Positions 25,034 through 33,742 of a DNA stretch of 64,000 nt are shown piece by piece; position 1 is the first letter of the stretch; each line of letters opens with the position of its first letter. The DNA is taken from positions 88,598-152,597 of the forward strand of contig JAVBWA010000024.1 of the NCBI GenBank assembly GCA_036677685.1, given 5' to 3'. The stretch is from JAQUBU01 sp036677685 (GTDB lineage: Bacteria > Bacillota > Syntrophomonadia > Syntrophomonadales > Syntrophomonadaceae). A program made the translations under genes and the position numbers. The notes beneath the pieces were generated by a model. It worked only from the letters and a program-made list of their open reading frames with translations, was not told where the DNA came from and did not search any database.

Positions 25034-26086
25034 ATGAAGGATAAAACCCTTACTAAGATAATACTGGATATCATTATGACAGTATTATTTCTGATATTAG
25101 TTGATCCTAAGAATACGGGAATGACATTTCACGAAATTGCAGGGTTGATCATGGCGTCCCTGTTTATATTCCACATTTTCCTGAACTGGTCTTGGATCAA
25201 GAAAGTTTCTAAAAACCTGTTTAATCCCAAGATGAACACCAAGCCCAAGCTCTTTTATTTATTAAATACCGTTTCCTTCATCAGTATTTTGACTATTATA
25301 ATTACCGGGATTGAAATTTCGAAGGTATTGTTTGTTTCAGATTCGGTGGGAATAAATGGCGGATTTGTATTTGTGCATAAATGGGCTGCGTACATTTGCC
25401 TGGGACTCTTTGGAGTTCATATCGTCCTGCATTGGCGTTTTATAGTGAATGCTCTGTCAAAATTGTTCACCCCGCTTAAATCTCCGGTTTTGGGCAAAGT
25501 GGCAATGGGTATGGGGGTTGTAGTAATAACGGTAGGCCTGTTGTATACTCAAATCGCTGAAAGTAAGAACGGCAAAGATAATATAGTTAACGATAATAAA
25601 GTTATAGGACGAAGAGAATTTCATGGTCATTATCGAAGTGATGTTTACCATCACAAACTCAGGGGCAGCTATGATAATAATATAACAGCCGACAGCAGTG
25701 CAGATTATAAGCCTTCCGCAGAACCAAGCAGGGATAAGCTTGATTCAAATGAATATCCTGCCCAAACAGGTCAGGATAAGGTCATTTCGGAAGAAAACAA
25801 TACTATTGATGGATACTCATACCAAGAAGGCCAGAATAACAAAATTTCATCGAACAACGGTACTGTAAATGAGTCTCAAACAGAGGCAGGTCAGGGTAAC
25901 AGCATAACGAATAACCCAAGTGACGACGGGGATGCCGCAAATTTAAGCAAATACCTGGAAAAATTGTTCTGTAACGGCTGTGCTAAACACTGTTCTCTGT
26001 TAAATCCGGAATGCAATAAAGGATATCAGCAGATGGAATATGCCAGAACCCAATATCAACAGCAATATGAAAGCATAAGCCTGTAA
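25034..26086 (+). CDS. DUF4405-like membrane protein with a Cys-rich tail
   Basis: A 350-residue protein. The N-terminal 190 residues form four to five membrane helices with paired histidines (FHEIAG, IFHIFLNW, VHKWAA, VHIVLHW) in the pattern of DUF4405/b-type cytochrome proteins that may bind haem. A low-complexity Asn/Ser/Gln-rich linker of about 120 residues follows, then a tail with FCNGCAKHC and NPEC (about 310-328) able to bind a metal or Fe-S centre. ATG 25034 follows AAAGGAG. A redox role at the membrane is inferred; partners are unknown. Confidence 0.55.
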   Translation: MKDKTLTKIILDIIMTVLFLILVDPKNTGMTFHEIAGLIMASLFIFHIFLNWSWIKKVSKNLFNPKMNTKPKLFYLLNTVSFISILTIIITGIEISKVLFVSDSVGINGGFVFVHKWAAYICLGLFGVHIVLHWRFIVNALSKLFTPLKSPVLGKVAMGMGVVVITVGLLYTQIAESKNGKDNIVNDNKVIGRREFHGHYRSDVYHHKLRGSYDNNITADSSADYKPSAEPSRDKLDSNEYPAQTGQDKVISEENNTIDGYSYQEGQNNKISSNNGTVNESQTEAGQGNSITNNPSDDGDAANLSKYLEKLFCNGCAKHCSLLNPECNKGYQQMEYARTQYQQQYESISL

Positions 26087-26089
26087 GAT

Positions 26090-26127
26090 GTGACAGGGGT
26101 GTGACAAGAGAACCGTCCCCCTGTCAC
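26090..26127. repeat. REP-like palindrome after the DUF4405-like gene
   Basis: GTGACAGGGG (26090-26099) pairs with CCCCTGTCAC (26118-26127), and the loop contains GAACCGT, the same family as the unit at 20191-20242. It probably also terminates transcription. Confidence 0.65.
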
Positions 26128-26218
26128 TCTTGTTATTTAGCAAACTTAACAAAAAGTGGGTGAGATAAAAAATAATACGTGGGTAAAATAATTACAGAAC
26201 AAATAAGGAGGTGATTAA

Positions 26219-26341
26219 ATGAAAAACACAAAAAAACCAAAAGCCAATTCCAATGATATTAGCCCGATTGATAATCCAACGGGTGCTATTGACTTTTATA
26301 TGCCTCTGCCTGATGATGTTTATAAAAAATGGAATAAATAA
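26219..26341 (+). CDS. 40-residue hypothetical peptide
   Basis: ATG 26219 follows a strong AAGGAGGTG by seven bases and opens a 40-codon frame: a Lys/Asn-rich start, then NPTGAIDFYMPLPDDVYKKW. An intrinsic terminator follows at 26372-26399. The binding site, compact frame and dedicated terminator support a real small gene. I recognise no family. Confidence 0.6.
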   Translation: MKNTKKPKANSNDISPIDNPTGAIDFYMPLPDDVYKKWNK

Positions 26342-26371
26342 AAGAAATAAAACGAGGGTAACTTTCGTTTG

Positions 26372-26399
26372 AGCCTGTCTTTAAGCCAGGCTATTTTTT
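26372..26399 (+). terminator. Terminator of the 40-residue peptide gene
   Basis: AGCCTG (26372-26377) and CAGGCT (26387-26392) flank a short loop and are followed by ATTTTTTG. The rest of 26400-26649 shows nothing definite. Confidence 0.75.
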
Positions 26400-26649
26400 G
26401 CTAATTGCCTGTTATCAGGGTTTCATAGGCAAAAAGTGAGTATTTTCATCTGTATTTCTTACCTGGTATGCTCCGCCTCCATCCCTTAGCAACAAGGGTT
26501 AGAACAGTAATAGTCATTCTGTTGTTGGTTCCATTGTATATAAGGTGGTATGTCAAGTCGAAAGATAAGATAGATGACTCAAGGTTTGGCAACTGGTGAT
26601 TACAGGTATTAAATCTAAAGATGCCGTTAAAGGAAACTATCAGGCAGTA

Positions 26650-27936
26650 TTATATATTGGTCAAACTTGCTCTACGCTTAACAGTTTTTTCAATCGGGAG
26701 CCAGGATTCCAGAAGCTGCTGCTTACTTATCCAAACCAGTTTGGGATGTTTGTGCAGATATTTTTTTAAACGGGCTTTTCCGGGCGAGGCATATAGTAAT
26801 AGCAGTATTTTTTGCAGAAAACCCGCCAAACGAGTGGATATCGTCAGTGGCATCGACCTAACCTGAAAACCAAAGCGCTCGGCTCCCTGATTTATCAAGG
26901 TCAAACCAAGCAATACTTTTATATCTCGATATTCGGGGTTTTCAGCCACATAGCTTGCCAGACCCGGTAAAGAGCTTCTTACCTGTCCCAGGAGATGAAT
27001 TCCTTGCCTGCAAGAGTTTGTTCCGGGACCTAAGCGCGGACTGTCCAGATGGATTTCTCCAACCAGATCGCCTCTTTGAGCCAGCAATTGCCCGGTTTGA
27101 GAATAAAGATCAGGCCCCTGAAAGCGGGTTTTTGATATACGAAATACATTACTTGAATCAATGCGTTCTACCAGGTAAAGCTTTGCAAAAAGCCGTTCCC
27201 AACTGGACAATCCTTTTATTGCTATCCTGCGAAAAACAGACCACTGGGGAAAAGTTAATGCTGCCAGAGGCAGTTTCTTATCTTCCGTAATCTTTTGGCA
27301 GAGCAGTCCAAGCGTATTTAGTGTATTGACGGGAGCCCCCTTTTCACCCCCGGCATCGTGCAGGAGAATGATCGAGCCTTCCCTCACGCTTTTTAGGATT
27401 CGCTCTATAATCTCTTCGGGACCGCGCCGAACCTGCCAGTCGTGACCTTCGGCATCCCATAGTATTGCCTTTTTGTTGCGGATTTTCATCCACAGCCAGG
27501 TACTCAGGCTAAAAGTTCCCCAGGGCGGACGAATCCATTCCACTGCTTCCCCGGTCAAATCTTCCAGGGTGGCTATGCATTGATCCCATTCCTTCCAAGT
27601 CGCCCAGGGGGATAAAAACCAGGCAAAGCGATGGTGTTGGGTATGAGCGCCCAGGCAGTGCCCGCGGCTGCGAATGAGCTTAATCAGCCCGGGATAGCGG
27701 GCCGCCTTTTCACCAATTACGAAAAAAGTAGCTTTTACATTATATAGATCTAAAATATCGAGTATTTGGGGAGTAATTTCCGGATTTGGGCCATCATCAA
27801 AGGTAATTGCTGCACCGGGAGAATATTGCCGTTTCCAGGCTCCGGCCCCCAAGTAATGCAGGATAAAATCAGGAATAATCGTATAGATTGCTGCGAACGC
27901 TAAAAGTCCAAAGAGTATCATATATATATGGTCCAT
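26650..27936 (-). CDS. Polysaccharide deacetylase with a YkoP-like C-terminal domain
   Basis: A 428-residue protein. An N-terminal membrane segment (about residues 2-30) precedes a NodB deacetylase domain with FDDGPNP (motif 1, catalytic and metal Asp), AHTQHH (metal His pair) and RPPWGTFS (motif 3). It likely removes N-acetyl groups from cell-wall or other surface glycans. About 200 further residues with WSVFRRIAIKGLSSWERLF resemble the YkoP-type domain fused to such enzymes. GGGAGGG lies before ATG 27936, which immediately follows the MFS stop, so the genes are co-transcribed. Confidence 0.8.
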   Translation of the reverse strand: MDHIYMILFGLLAFAAIYTIIPDFILHYLGAGAWKRQYSPGAAITFDDGPNPEITPQILDILDLYNVKATFFVIGEKAARYPGLIKLIRSRGHCLGAHTQHHRFAWFLSPWATWKEWDQCIATLEDLTGEAVEWIRPPWGTFSLSTWLWMKIRNKKAILWDAEGHDWQVRRGPEEIIERILKSVREGSIILLHDAGGEKGAPVNTLNTLGLLCQKITEDKKLPLAALTFPQWSVFRRIAIKGLSSWERLFAKLYLVERIDSSNVFRISKTRFQGPDLYSQTGQLLAQRGDLVGEIHLDSPRLGPGTNSCRQGIHLLGQVRSSLPGLASYVAENPEYRDIKVLLGLTLINQGAERFGFQVRSMPLTISTRLAGFLQKILLLLYASPGKARLKKYLHKHPKLVWISKQQLLESWLPIEKTVKRRASLTNI

Positions 27937-29106
27937 TTAGATTCCCTCCCCGCCAAGCTTAGTCTCGTTAACAAACTTGTCAATATTACCCGAGGCGTAG
28001 AAAACTGCCATGCTGGCCAGAATAAATGCACTTACCAGAAACGGTGCCTGATACCCAAAGGTGCTTCCTACTATACCGCCAGTGTAAGCACCGGCAGAGG
28101 TCCCAATGCCTTCGATGGTCATAAATACAGCCCACATGCTACCCATTTTTTCCGGAGAAACGACTCGTGCCATTAGCCCATTCCAGGCCGGAAGAATGAG
28201 AGAATAGGCTATTCCTATTAAAATGCCGACGAGCAGGGCATGGCTGACTGCTTTTTGCATAGGCAGGAGTACCAGCCCGATGGCAGCCAGCAAAAAACCG
28301 GCAATAAGCGGCCCTTTAACCCCCAAACGGTCTGCCAGAATACCAGATGGAATCAACAGTAATACCGTAAACGCTCCGGCGCCGATAAGGAAATAGGCAA
28401 ACTGCCCGGTGCTCAAGCCAAAGACGGTCCGGGCGTAGATGGCAATAATCGGGGTTAGAATGCCAATCGACATTGTCTGCACAAACATCCCCGGATAAAG
28501 TATCCAGAGAGAAATTAGTTCCCGGGTCAATTCCTTCATGAAGGTTGAAGTTGAGATTACCTTTTCCCGAATTGTTGGTGGTGAAAACCCAAATATATTT
28601 AACATTAAAGCGATTCCCAATGTACCCAGAACCAGTGAGAAGGCAATCGTATAAGAATAACCCATCATATAATTTACGATAACCATCCCTGACCCTGCCC
28701 CTACCAACCAGGCCATGAAAACCTTGCTTAGTGCTTCACCAATGTGATGCAAAGGCATTTTGGCAGTTATTCCGGTTATAACAGCCGGCCACACCGGGGA
28801 TACACCCAGACCAAACAAACCTGCACCTGTAATAAAGGATATTGCGTTCCAATGCATGTAGATTAATAAGATGCCGCAGGCAGATATGACTATACCGCCT
28901 GATATCAGCCATTTTCCACCATAATGGTCGGTCAGCCAGCCAGCCGGCAGGCGAAAAAGGTTATCGAGCAGATATAACAAAGAAATTGCCGTTCCTATTA
29001 TACTGAGATCAAATCTGCCTACAATCTGCCCGTATAGTGGGATTAAGCCAATAATCAGGGCTCCTCGTGCGAACTCCAATAAACTCAGAACCAATAAAGG
29101 TGCCAT
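27937..29106 (-). CDS. Major facilitator superfamily transporter
   Basis: A protein of about 389 residues with twelve predicted helices. The MFS loop 2-3 motif appears as GWLTDHYGGKW (about residues 55-65), with a repeat in the second half (GILADRLGVKG). The substrate is unknown; the neighbours (glycosyltransferase and deacetylase) suggest an envelope-related or drug/lipid export role. ATG 29106 is preferred over TTG 29118, which overlaps the upstream gene. It is the second gene of a minus-strand operon. Confidence 0.8.
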   Translation of the reverse strand: MAPLLVLSLLEFARGALIIGLIPLYGQIVGRFDLSIIGTAISLLYLLDNLFRLPAGWLTDHYGGKWLISGGIVISACGILLIYMHWNAISFITGAGLFGLGVSPVWPAVITGITAKMPLHHIGEALSKVFMAWLVGAGSGMVIVNYMMGYSYTIAFSLVLGTLGIALMLNIFGFSPPTIREKVISTSTFMKELTRELISLWILYPGMFVQTMSIGILTPIIAIYARTVFGLSTGQFAYFLIGAGAFTVLLLIPSGILADRLGVKGPLIAGFLLAAIGLVLLPMQKAVSHALLVGILIGIAYSLILPAWNGLMARVVSPEKMGSMWAVFMTIEGIGTSAGAYTGGIVGSTFGYQAPFLVSAFILASMAVFYASGNIDKFVNETKLGGEGI

Positions 29107-29110
29107 TATA

Positions 29111-30265
29111 TCACCCAACTTGCATATTTTTTGGTGGTGATTCTTTCACCAACTGTAAAATGTATTGCACTGCTCGTTCCGCCGCGTGTCCCGGTAAGAC
29201 CTGGGCTGCTGCCTTGCACATATTTGTCATATCTGCCGGGTGCTCTAAAAGAGAGAATAATATCGATTCCAATTCTGCGCGTGTATGGGCAGTTCTCCCG
29301 GCACCGGTTCTTTCCAAAAACGCGGTATTTTCCTGTTCCTGACCGGGAATTGGCTGATAGATGATGATAGGCAATCGTTTGGTTAAAGCTTCGGAAACGG
29401 TCAAGCCGCCTGCTTTGGTAATGATAATGTCGGCAGCACTCATCAACTCGTCTACATTATCAACAAAACCAAAGCGCAGGATAGTATTGCGGGGATTGCT
29501 CATTACGTCATCCAGAGATTTATACAGATCCTCATCCCTACCGCAGACCACTATTGACTGCGAGGGAATTGATGTATTGGCCAGGGTTTTACATAATTCC
29601 TTCAAATCATTTAATACGCCATAAGCCCCTCCCATTATTAAACAGGTCGGGAGGTTGGGCAGCAGCCCCAGGGAAGTTCTAAGCCCGGATTGATCCAAAT
29701 CACTGTCAAACCGGGGACTTACCGGGATACCGGTTAACTTAATACGCGCCGGGTCGATCCCCCTGGCGACCATACTATTAAAGATTTCTTCAGAACCGAC
29801 AATATACAAATCAACACCGGCATGAATCCATTGACTGTGAACTGTGTAATCAGTAACGACTACTACCAGGGGGATATTTACGGCTCTTTTTAGCTTTAAG
29901 CTGGCAATGACACCGGCTACGGTAGGATAGGTACATATAATCAGTTCAGGCTGCCATGAACGTATATATGCTAAATATTTTCTCTGGCCGGTTTTGTTTA
30001 AAAAGCGCTGCAGGATGGATTTTGATGAGATGTGAGCCGTGCGGTAATAAAATTTCCCCCAAAGGCTTGGTGTCCGCTTAATCATCCCGATATATAAATC
30101 CTTTAGCAAGCTATTGCCCAATTTGCTCAGCAATTCTCCACAATCCAGATGCCTGATCTCCGCAGCGGGGCACATACTGTAAATTGATTCAATCAAAGCA
30201 TCAGCCGCCCGGACATGTCCGGCGCCAAAAGAAGCGGAAAAAACAAGTATTCGCAGATTCTTCAA
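29111..30265 (-). CDS. UgtP/MGDG-synthase-like glycosyltransferase
   Basis: About 384 residues of the GT28 family. The N-terminus LRILVFSASFGAGHVRAADA is the diacylglycerol-glycosyltransferase (MGDG synthase) domain; the C-terminal half has GGAYG, GFVDNVDELM and TKAGGLTVSEAL for UDP-sugar binding. It likely transfers glucose or another hexose to diacylglycerol at the membrane. TTG 30265 is chosen because GGGGGTG lies seven bases upstream; longer frames start at 30280 or 30307. It is the first gene of the operon with the MFS and deacetylase genes. Confidence 0.8.
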   Translation of the reverse strand: MKNLRILVFSASFGAGHVRAADALIESIYSMCPAAEIRHLDCGELLSKLGNSLLKDLYIGMIKRTPSLWGKFYYRTAHISSKSILQRFLNKTGQRKYLAYIRSWQPELIICTYPTVAGVIASLKLKRAVNIPLVVVVTDYTVHSQWIHAGVDLYIVGSEEIFNSMVARGIDPARIKLTGIPVSPRFDSDLDQSGLRTSLGLLPNLPTCLIMGGAYGVLNDLKELCKTLANTSIPSQSIVVCGRDEDLYKSLDDVMSNPRNTILRFGFVDNVDELMSAADIIITKAGGLTVSEALTKRLPIIIYQPIPGQEQENTAFLERTGAGRTAHTRAELESILFSLLEHPADMTNMCKAAAQVLPGHAAERAVQYILQLVKESPPKNMQVG

Positions 30266-30339
30266 AAACTTCACCCCCATTAAAATGAACATGTCTTGAT
30301 TTTTCAATGATTAGCCAGCAGCCACGATAAAATACGAAG

Positions 30340-31050
30340 CTAAATATGTAAAATCTGTATTTGATTTAAAAAGTAGTGAAAGAAACCTGCAGTTGTACGC
30401 TGGGTAAGCGGAAGCATAGCTGCAGTCGCTGAATGATAACCCCTAATCGACCTGTCTTTTACCAGTGAAAATAAATCGAAGGATGCCCAGGCATTATCCA
30501 CAACCCACTCCCCGGCATTGAGGATTTTGTCTTTGTACAAACCACCTGAAAAGACCATATAGTTTTGAACATGCTCATCCGCCCAACGCTCATAACGATG
30601 ATGGCCTTCAAAAATGATGTTTCTGGCATGATAGGGTACACACATGTCCTGTACCAGATGAACAGCGGCGCCGAGGTAGAAAAAACCCTTTTGGAAATGG
30701 TACTGGCTGATACAGTTTCTGGCCATTATGAAAAAGCGATTGCATTCCACAACCGCGGATGGCCAGCCGCGCAGGCCCTGACCTGAAACAGGATCATAGT
30801 AATGCGATACATTTTTCCATCCCTGATCGGCCCAGGCGGTTCCCGCATTTATTTGGTCCAAATAGAGAGACAGTAGTTTTCCTTCCTTCACCCACCCGTC
30901 ATTTTTGAGAATCTCAATCGCCGATTGGTTGCAGTGGCTATGCACGACTTCAATCTGAGGGTCAATCAACTTTTGCAGCGGACTGGTTGTAGCCAGTATA
31001 AACCGAGCCGTTGCCATGCACGAAGCAGATGCTGTTTCTGCAAAATTCAC
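30340..31050 (-). CDS. Zinc-dependent phospholipase C-like protein
   Basis: A 236-residue protein with the metal-binding segment HLVQDMCVPYHARN (about residues 131-144) and further His residues (VHSHCNQ, GHHRYERW, GYHSAT) in the order seen in bacterial zinc phospholipase C/P1-nuclease-like enzymes. No clear signal peptide is visible, unlike secreted PLCs, so it may act inside the cell or use another start. It precedes the lipid glycosyltransferase operon by 75 bases on the same strand. Lipid turnover is a reasonable guess. Confidence 0.65.
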   Translation of the reverse strand: MNFAETASASCMATARFILATTSPLQKLIDPQIEVVHSHCNQSAIEILKNDGWVKEGKLLSLYLDQINAGTAWADQGWKNVSHYYDPVSGQGLRGWPSAVVECNRFFIMARNCISQYHFQKGFFYLGAAVHLVQDMCVPYHARNIIFEGHHRYERWADEHVQNYMVFSGGLYKDKILNAGEWVVDNAWASFDLFSLVKDRSIRGYHSATAAMLPLTQRTTAGFFHYFLNQIQILHI

Positions 31051-31313
31051 CGGTTTTCCTCCCCCGCACGAATGATGCTATTATGATGGCATTTAAACAT
31101 TAATTCCAAATTAGACATTTATTAAAAAAGCATTAAACAAAGCTAAAAGATGTATTAAGTTTTACCAGTTCCTTCTTCAAAATTTGCGGTTGGTACCAAG
31201 TGTTAAAGGGGAAAAACGGGAATTCTTTGGAAAATATATGAACGAGGCTGGTCTAATTACGAAATTAGTAATAATATGGAATTAGAATTGTTTATGTAAT
31301 GGAGAAATTGCGT

Positions 31314-33323
31314 ATGGAAGGCATGAATAAGCTGTCAGACATTGGTACCGCGTGGGCCAAATTCATTACTAACGGCAATCCCCAATCCCTCAAGGTGCGT
31401 CCGGAAATACTGGAATCATGGTGCAGGTGCTATGCCTGCCGGGTGGACCCTTATGATGGCACCAGCCACTGCCTCTTGGAACAGCAGGAACTTGAGGAAC
31501 TGCTGCACCAGCAACGGGAACTGATCGAGGTAGCCCGCCCTTTTATGGTCAATTTGCACGAGTTTGTAGCCGGCTCGGGTTTTATTGTTATTTTGGCCGA
31601 CAAACGGGGTTACATTATGGAAGTCATGGGTGATTATAATATCCTGGAAAATGCAAATAAGGTTAACCTCAGCAAAGGCTACGGCTGGATGGAGGAGGAA
31701 GTGGGCACCAATGGCATTGGAACTGCGCTGGCTTTGGACAGGCCCTTTCAAGTCTCGGGGCAGGAGCATTACTGCCGGAAAATCCACTCCTGGACCTGTT
31801 CGGCGGCTCCCATTGTAAGTGAAGACGGACGGGCTGTCGGCGCACTGCAAATGTCCGGGCCATCCCACGAAGCCCATTTGCATACTCTGGGGATGGTGGT
31901 GGCTGCTGTGGAAGCTATTTCGGATCAGATGCGGATTAACAAACAAAACCGGGAACTAACGGTTTTGAACAACAGTCTGAACGGCATATTTCAGACCATG
32001 TCGGACGGGGCTGTACTGATAAATGAGCAAGGGGTTATCAGCCAAATCAACCCGGCCGCCGAACGGATGCTGGGCAAAGGCTTGAACGGGGACAACATCC
32101 GGGAAATATTCGGACGTTCAGATAAAATATTAAATGTTTTGGCGAAATCACGGGCTTTCAACGATGTGGAATTAATCGCCGATACAGATTTGAGCCGCTT
32201 GCATTGCCTGGCTACCGGCAAACCCATTAAGGACAACAAGGGCGGAAGCACAGGGGCAGTGATCTTTTTTAATCCCATCCACAAGGTCAAGAATTTGGCC
32301 AACCGCTTCAGCGGAGCTGAAGCCACCTTTTATTTTCGTGATATCATCGGCAGCAGCAGGTCTTTGTGCGATGCAATACAGCTCGCATCCCAGGCCGCAT
32401 CTACCATCAGCAATATCTTGATTACCGGTGAAAGCGGAACCGGCAAGGAACTCTTCGCTCAAGCCATCCATAATCAGGGACCGCGCCGCCATGGACCATT
32501 TGTCGCCTTAAACTGCGCCGCTCTTCCCCGGGAGTTGATTGCCAGCGAATTATTCGGGTATGTGGAAGGTGCTTTTACCGGGGCCAGCCGGGGCGGGCGG
32601 CCGGGTAAATTTGAACTTGCGGCCGGAGGCACCCTTTTTCTGGATGAAATCGGGGATATGCCTATCGATCAACAGGCCACCCTGTTGCGGGTGTTGCAGG
32701 AAAAGAAGATCACCAGAGTAGGCGGGGAAAAGGTCATTCCGGTAGATGTTCGGATAATTTGCGCGACTCATAAAAACCTGCTGGAAGAAGTGCGTAAAGG
32801 CAACTTCCGGGAAGATCTTTACTACCGTCTTAATGTAATTCTGGTATCGGTCCTGCCGCTGCGGGAGCGTGCCGGAGATGTGCTGGTGCTCTTCGATTAT
32901 CTCCTGGAAAAGATCAGCAGAAGGCTGGGCATAAGCATCGAATACGTCGATCCCGTAGTAGGACAATGTTTGCAGCGTTATAGCTGGCCGGGCAATGTTC
33001 GGGAATTGGAAAATGTGGTGGAAAAGATGGTTAACCGGGCTAATGGGCCCAATTTATATGCGGAGCACCTGCCGCCGGAAATAATTATGGCCGAATACAA
33101 GCAAGCGTTTGCCAATCAATCGGCTGCTGCGCGGGACGATGCTCCGGAGTACCGGAAAGAAGGCATTACCGATCTGCTGGCGGAACGACAGGCCATAATT
33201 GATGCCCTGGCCCGCCACCATGGAAATATCAGCCGGGTAGCCCGGGAGTTGGGGTACTCGCGCAACACCGTTTACCGCAAAATGAACTTTTATCAAATTT
33301 CCCGGGAACAATCATTCAAGTAA
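31314..33323 (+). CDS. AcoR-like sigma-54-dependent activator
   Basis: A protein of about 669 residues. The N-terminus is a GAF-like sensor (about residues 50-200, with MEEEVGTNGIGTALALDRPF typical of AcoR), followed by a PAS-like domain (about 215-310), AAA+ with GESGTGKE and GAFTGA, and a Fis-type HTH (ALARHHGNISRVARELGYSR). AcoR-type proteins activate acetoin, alcohol or aldehyde catabolism. ATG 31314 is nine bases after GGAG. It lies directly upstream of a sigma-54 promoter and an aldehyde dehydrogenase gene, its likely target. Confidence 0.85.
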   Translation: MEGMNKLSDIGTAWAKFITNGNPQSLKVRPEILESWCRCYACRVDPYDGTSHCLLEQQELEELLHQQRELIEVARPFMVNLHEFVAGSGFIVILADKRGYIMEVMGDYNILENANKVNLSKGYGWMEEEVGTNGIGTALALDRPFQVSGQEHYCRKIHSWTCSAAPIVSEDGRAVGALQMSGPSHEAHLHTLGMVVAAVEAISDQMRINKQNRELTVLNNSLNGIFQTMSDGAVLINEQGVISQINPAAERMLGKGLNGDNIREIFGRSDKILNVLAKSRAFNDVELIADTDLSRLHCLATGKPIKDNKGGSTGAVIFFNPIHKVKNLANRFSGAEATFYFRDIIGSSRSLCDAIQLASQAASTISNILITGESGTGKELFAQAIHNQGPRRHGPFVALNCAALPRELIASELFGYVEGAFTGASRGGRPGKFELAAGGTLFLDEIGDMPIDQQATLLRVLQEKKITRVGGEKVIPVDVRIICATHKNLLEEVRKGNFREDLYYRLNVILVSVLPLRERAGDVLVLFDYLLEKISRRLGISIEYVDPVVGQCLQRYSWPGNVRELENVVEKMVNRANGPNLYAEHLPPEIIMAEYKQAFANQSAAARDDAPEYRKEGITDLLAERQAIIDALARHHGNISRVARELGYSRNTVYRKMNFYQISREQSFK

Positions 33324-33350
33324 GTTAAATGGACATGTGTATCGAATTGC

Positions 33351-33364
33351 GTAACACTTGTTAC
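33351..33364. promoter_or_regulatory. Palindromic upstream activator site candidate
   Basis: GTAACACTTGTTAC is a perfect 6-2-6 palindrome, about 190 bases upstream of the sigma-54 promoter at 33537. That distance is typical for enhancer-binding protein sites. Binding by the adjacent AcoR-like activator is inference. Confidence 0.45.
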
Positions 33365-33399
33365 TTGTAAATAATGGGGCTGAAATGAATATATTACCT

Positions 33400-33448
33400 G
33401 TATTGAGCACCTGTTGCATTTTATGTGACAGGTGCTCAATACATTTTA
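33400..33448 (+). terminator. Long hairpin after the AcoR-like gene
   Basis: GTATTGAGCACCTGT (33400-33414) and its perfect complement (33428-33442) form a 15-bp stem followed by ATTTTAA. It probably ends the activator transcript and insulates the sigma-54 promoter. Confidence 0.7.
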
Positions 33449-33536
33449 AAGCCTATTGTCAGATCATGATAATCGTAAAGAACTTAATAATGGGGACTTT
33501 CAGCACCTTGTTTTTTAAAATCGCCGGTTAAATTAC

Positions 33537-33552
33537 TTGGCACGTTTATTGC
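33537..33552 (+). promoter_or_regulatory. Sigma-54 promoter of the aldehyde dehydrogenase gene
   Basis: TTGGCACGTTTATTGC matches the -24/-12 consensus almost exactly, with GG and GC ten bases apart. The leader to 33743 is about 180 bases and holds two small hairpins (AAATATT/AATATTT and GATGTT/AACATC). Confidence 0.88.
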
Positions 33553-33742
33553 TTGACAAATATTAGAAGCAATATTTCTTAAAGCGAGTCAAGTAATTCG
33601 ATGTTGATTGAACATCAAATATAAGCGGCAGTTGATTTGAATAATGGCATGGGAAGGAGGCGAATAGGGTACGGGCTAAAATGATGCTAAAGGAACTGTT
33701 TGTATTTTACAGACTGATTACTTAATCGAGGAGGGATTTGTT

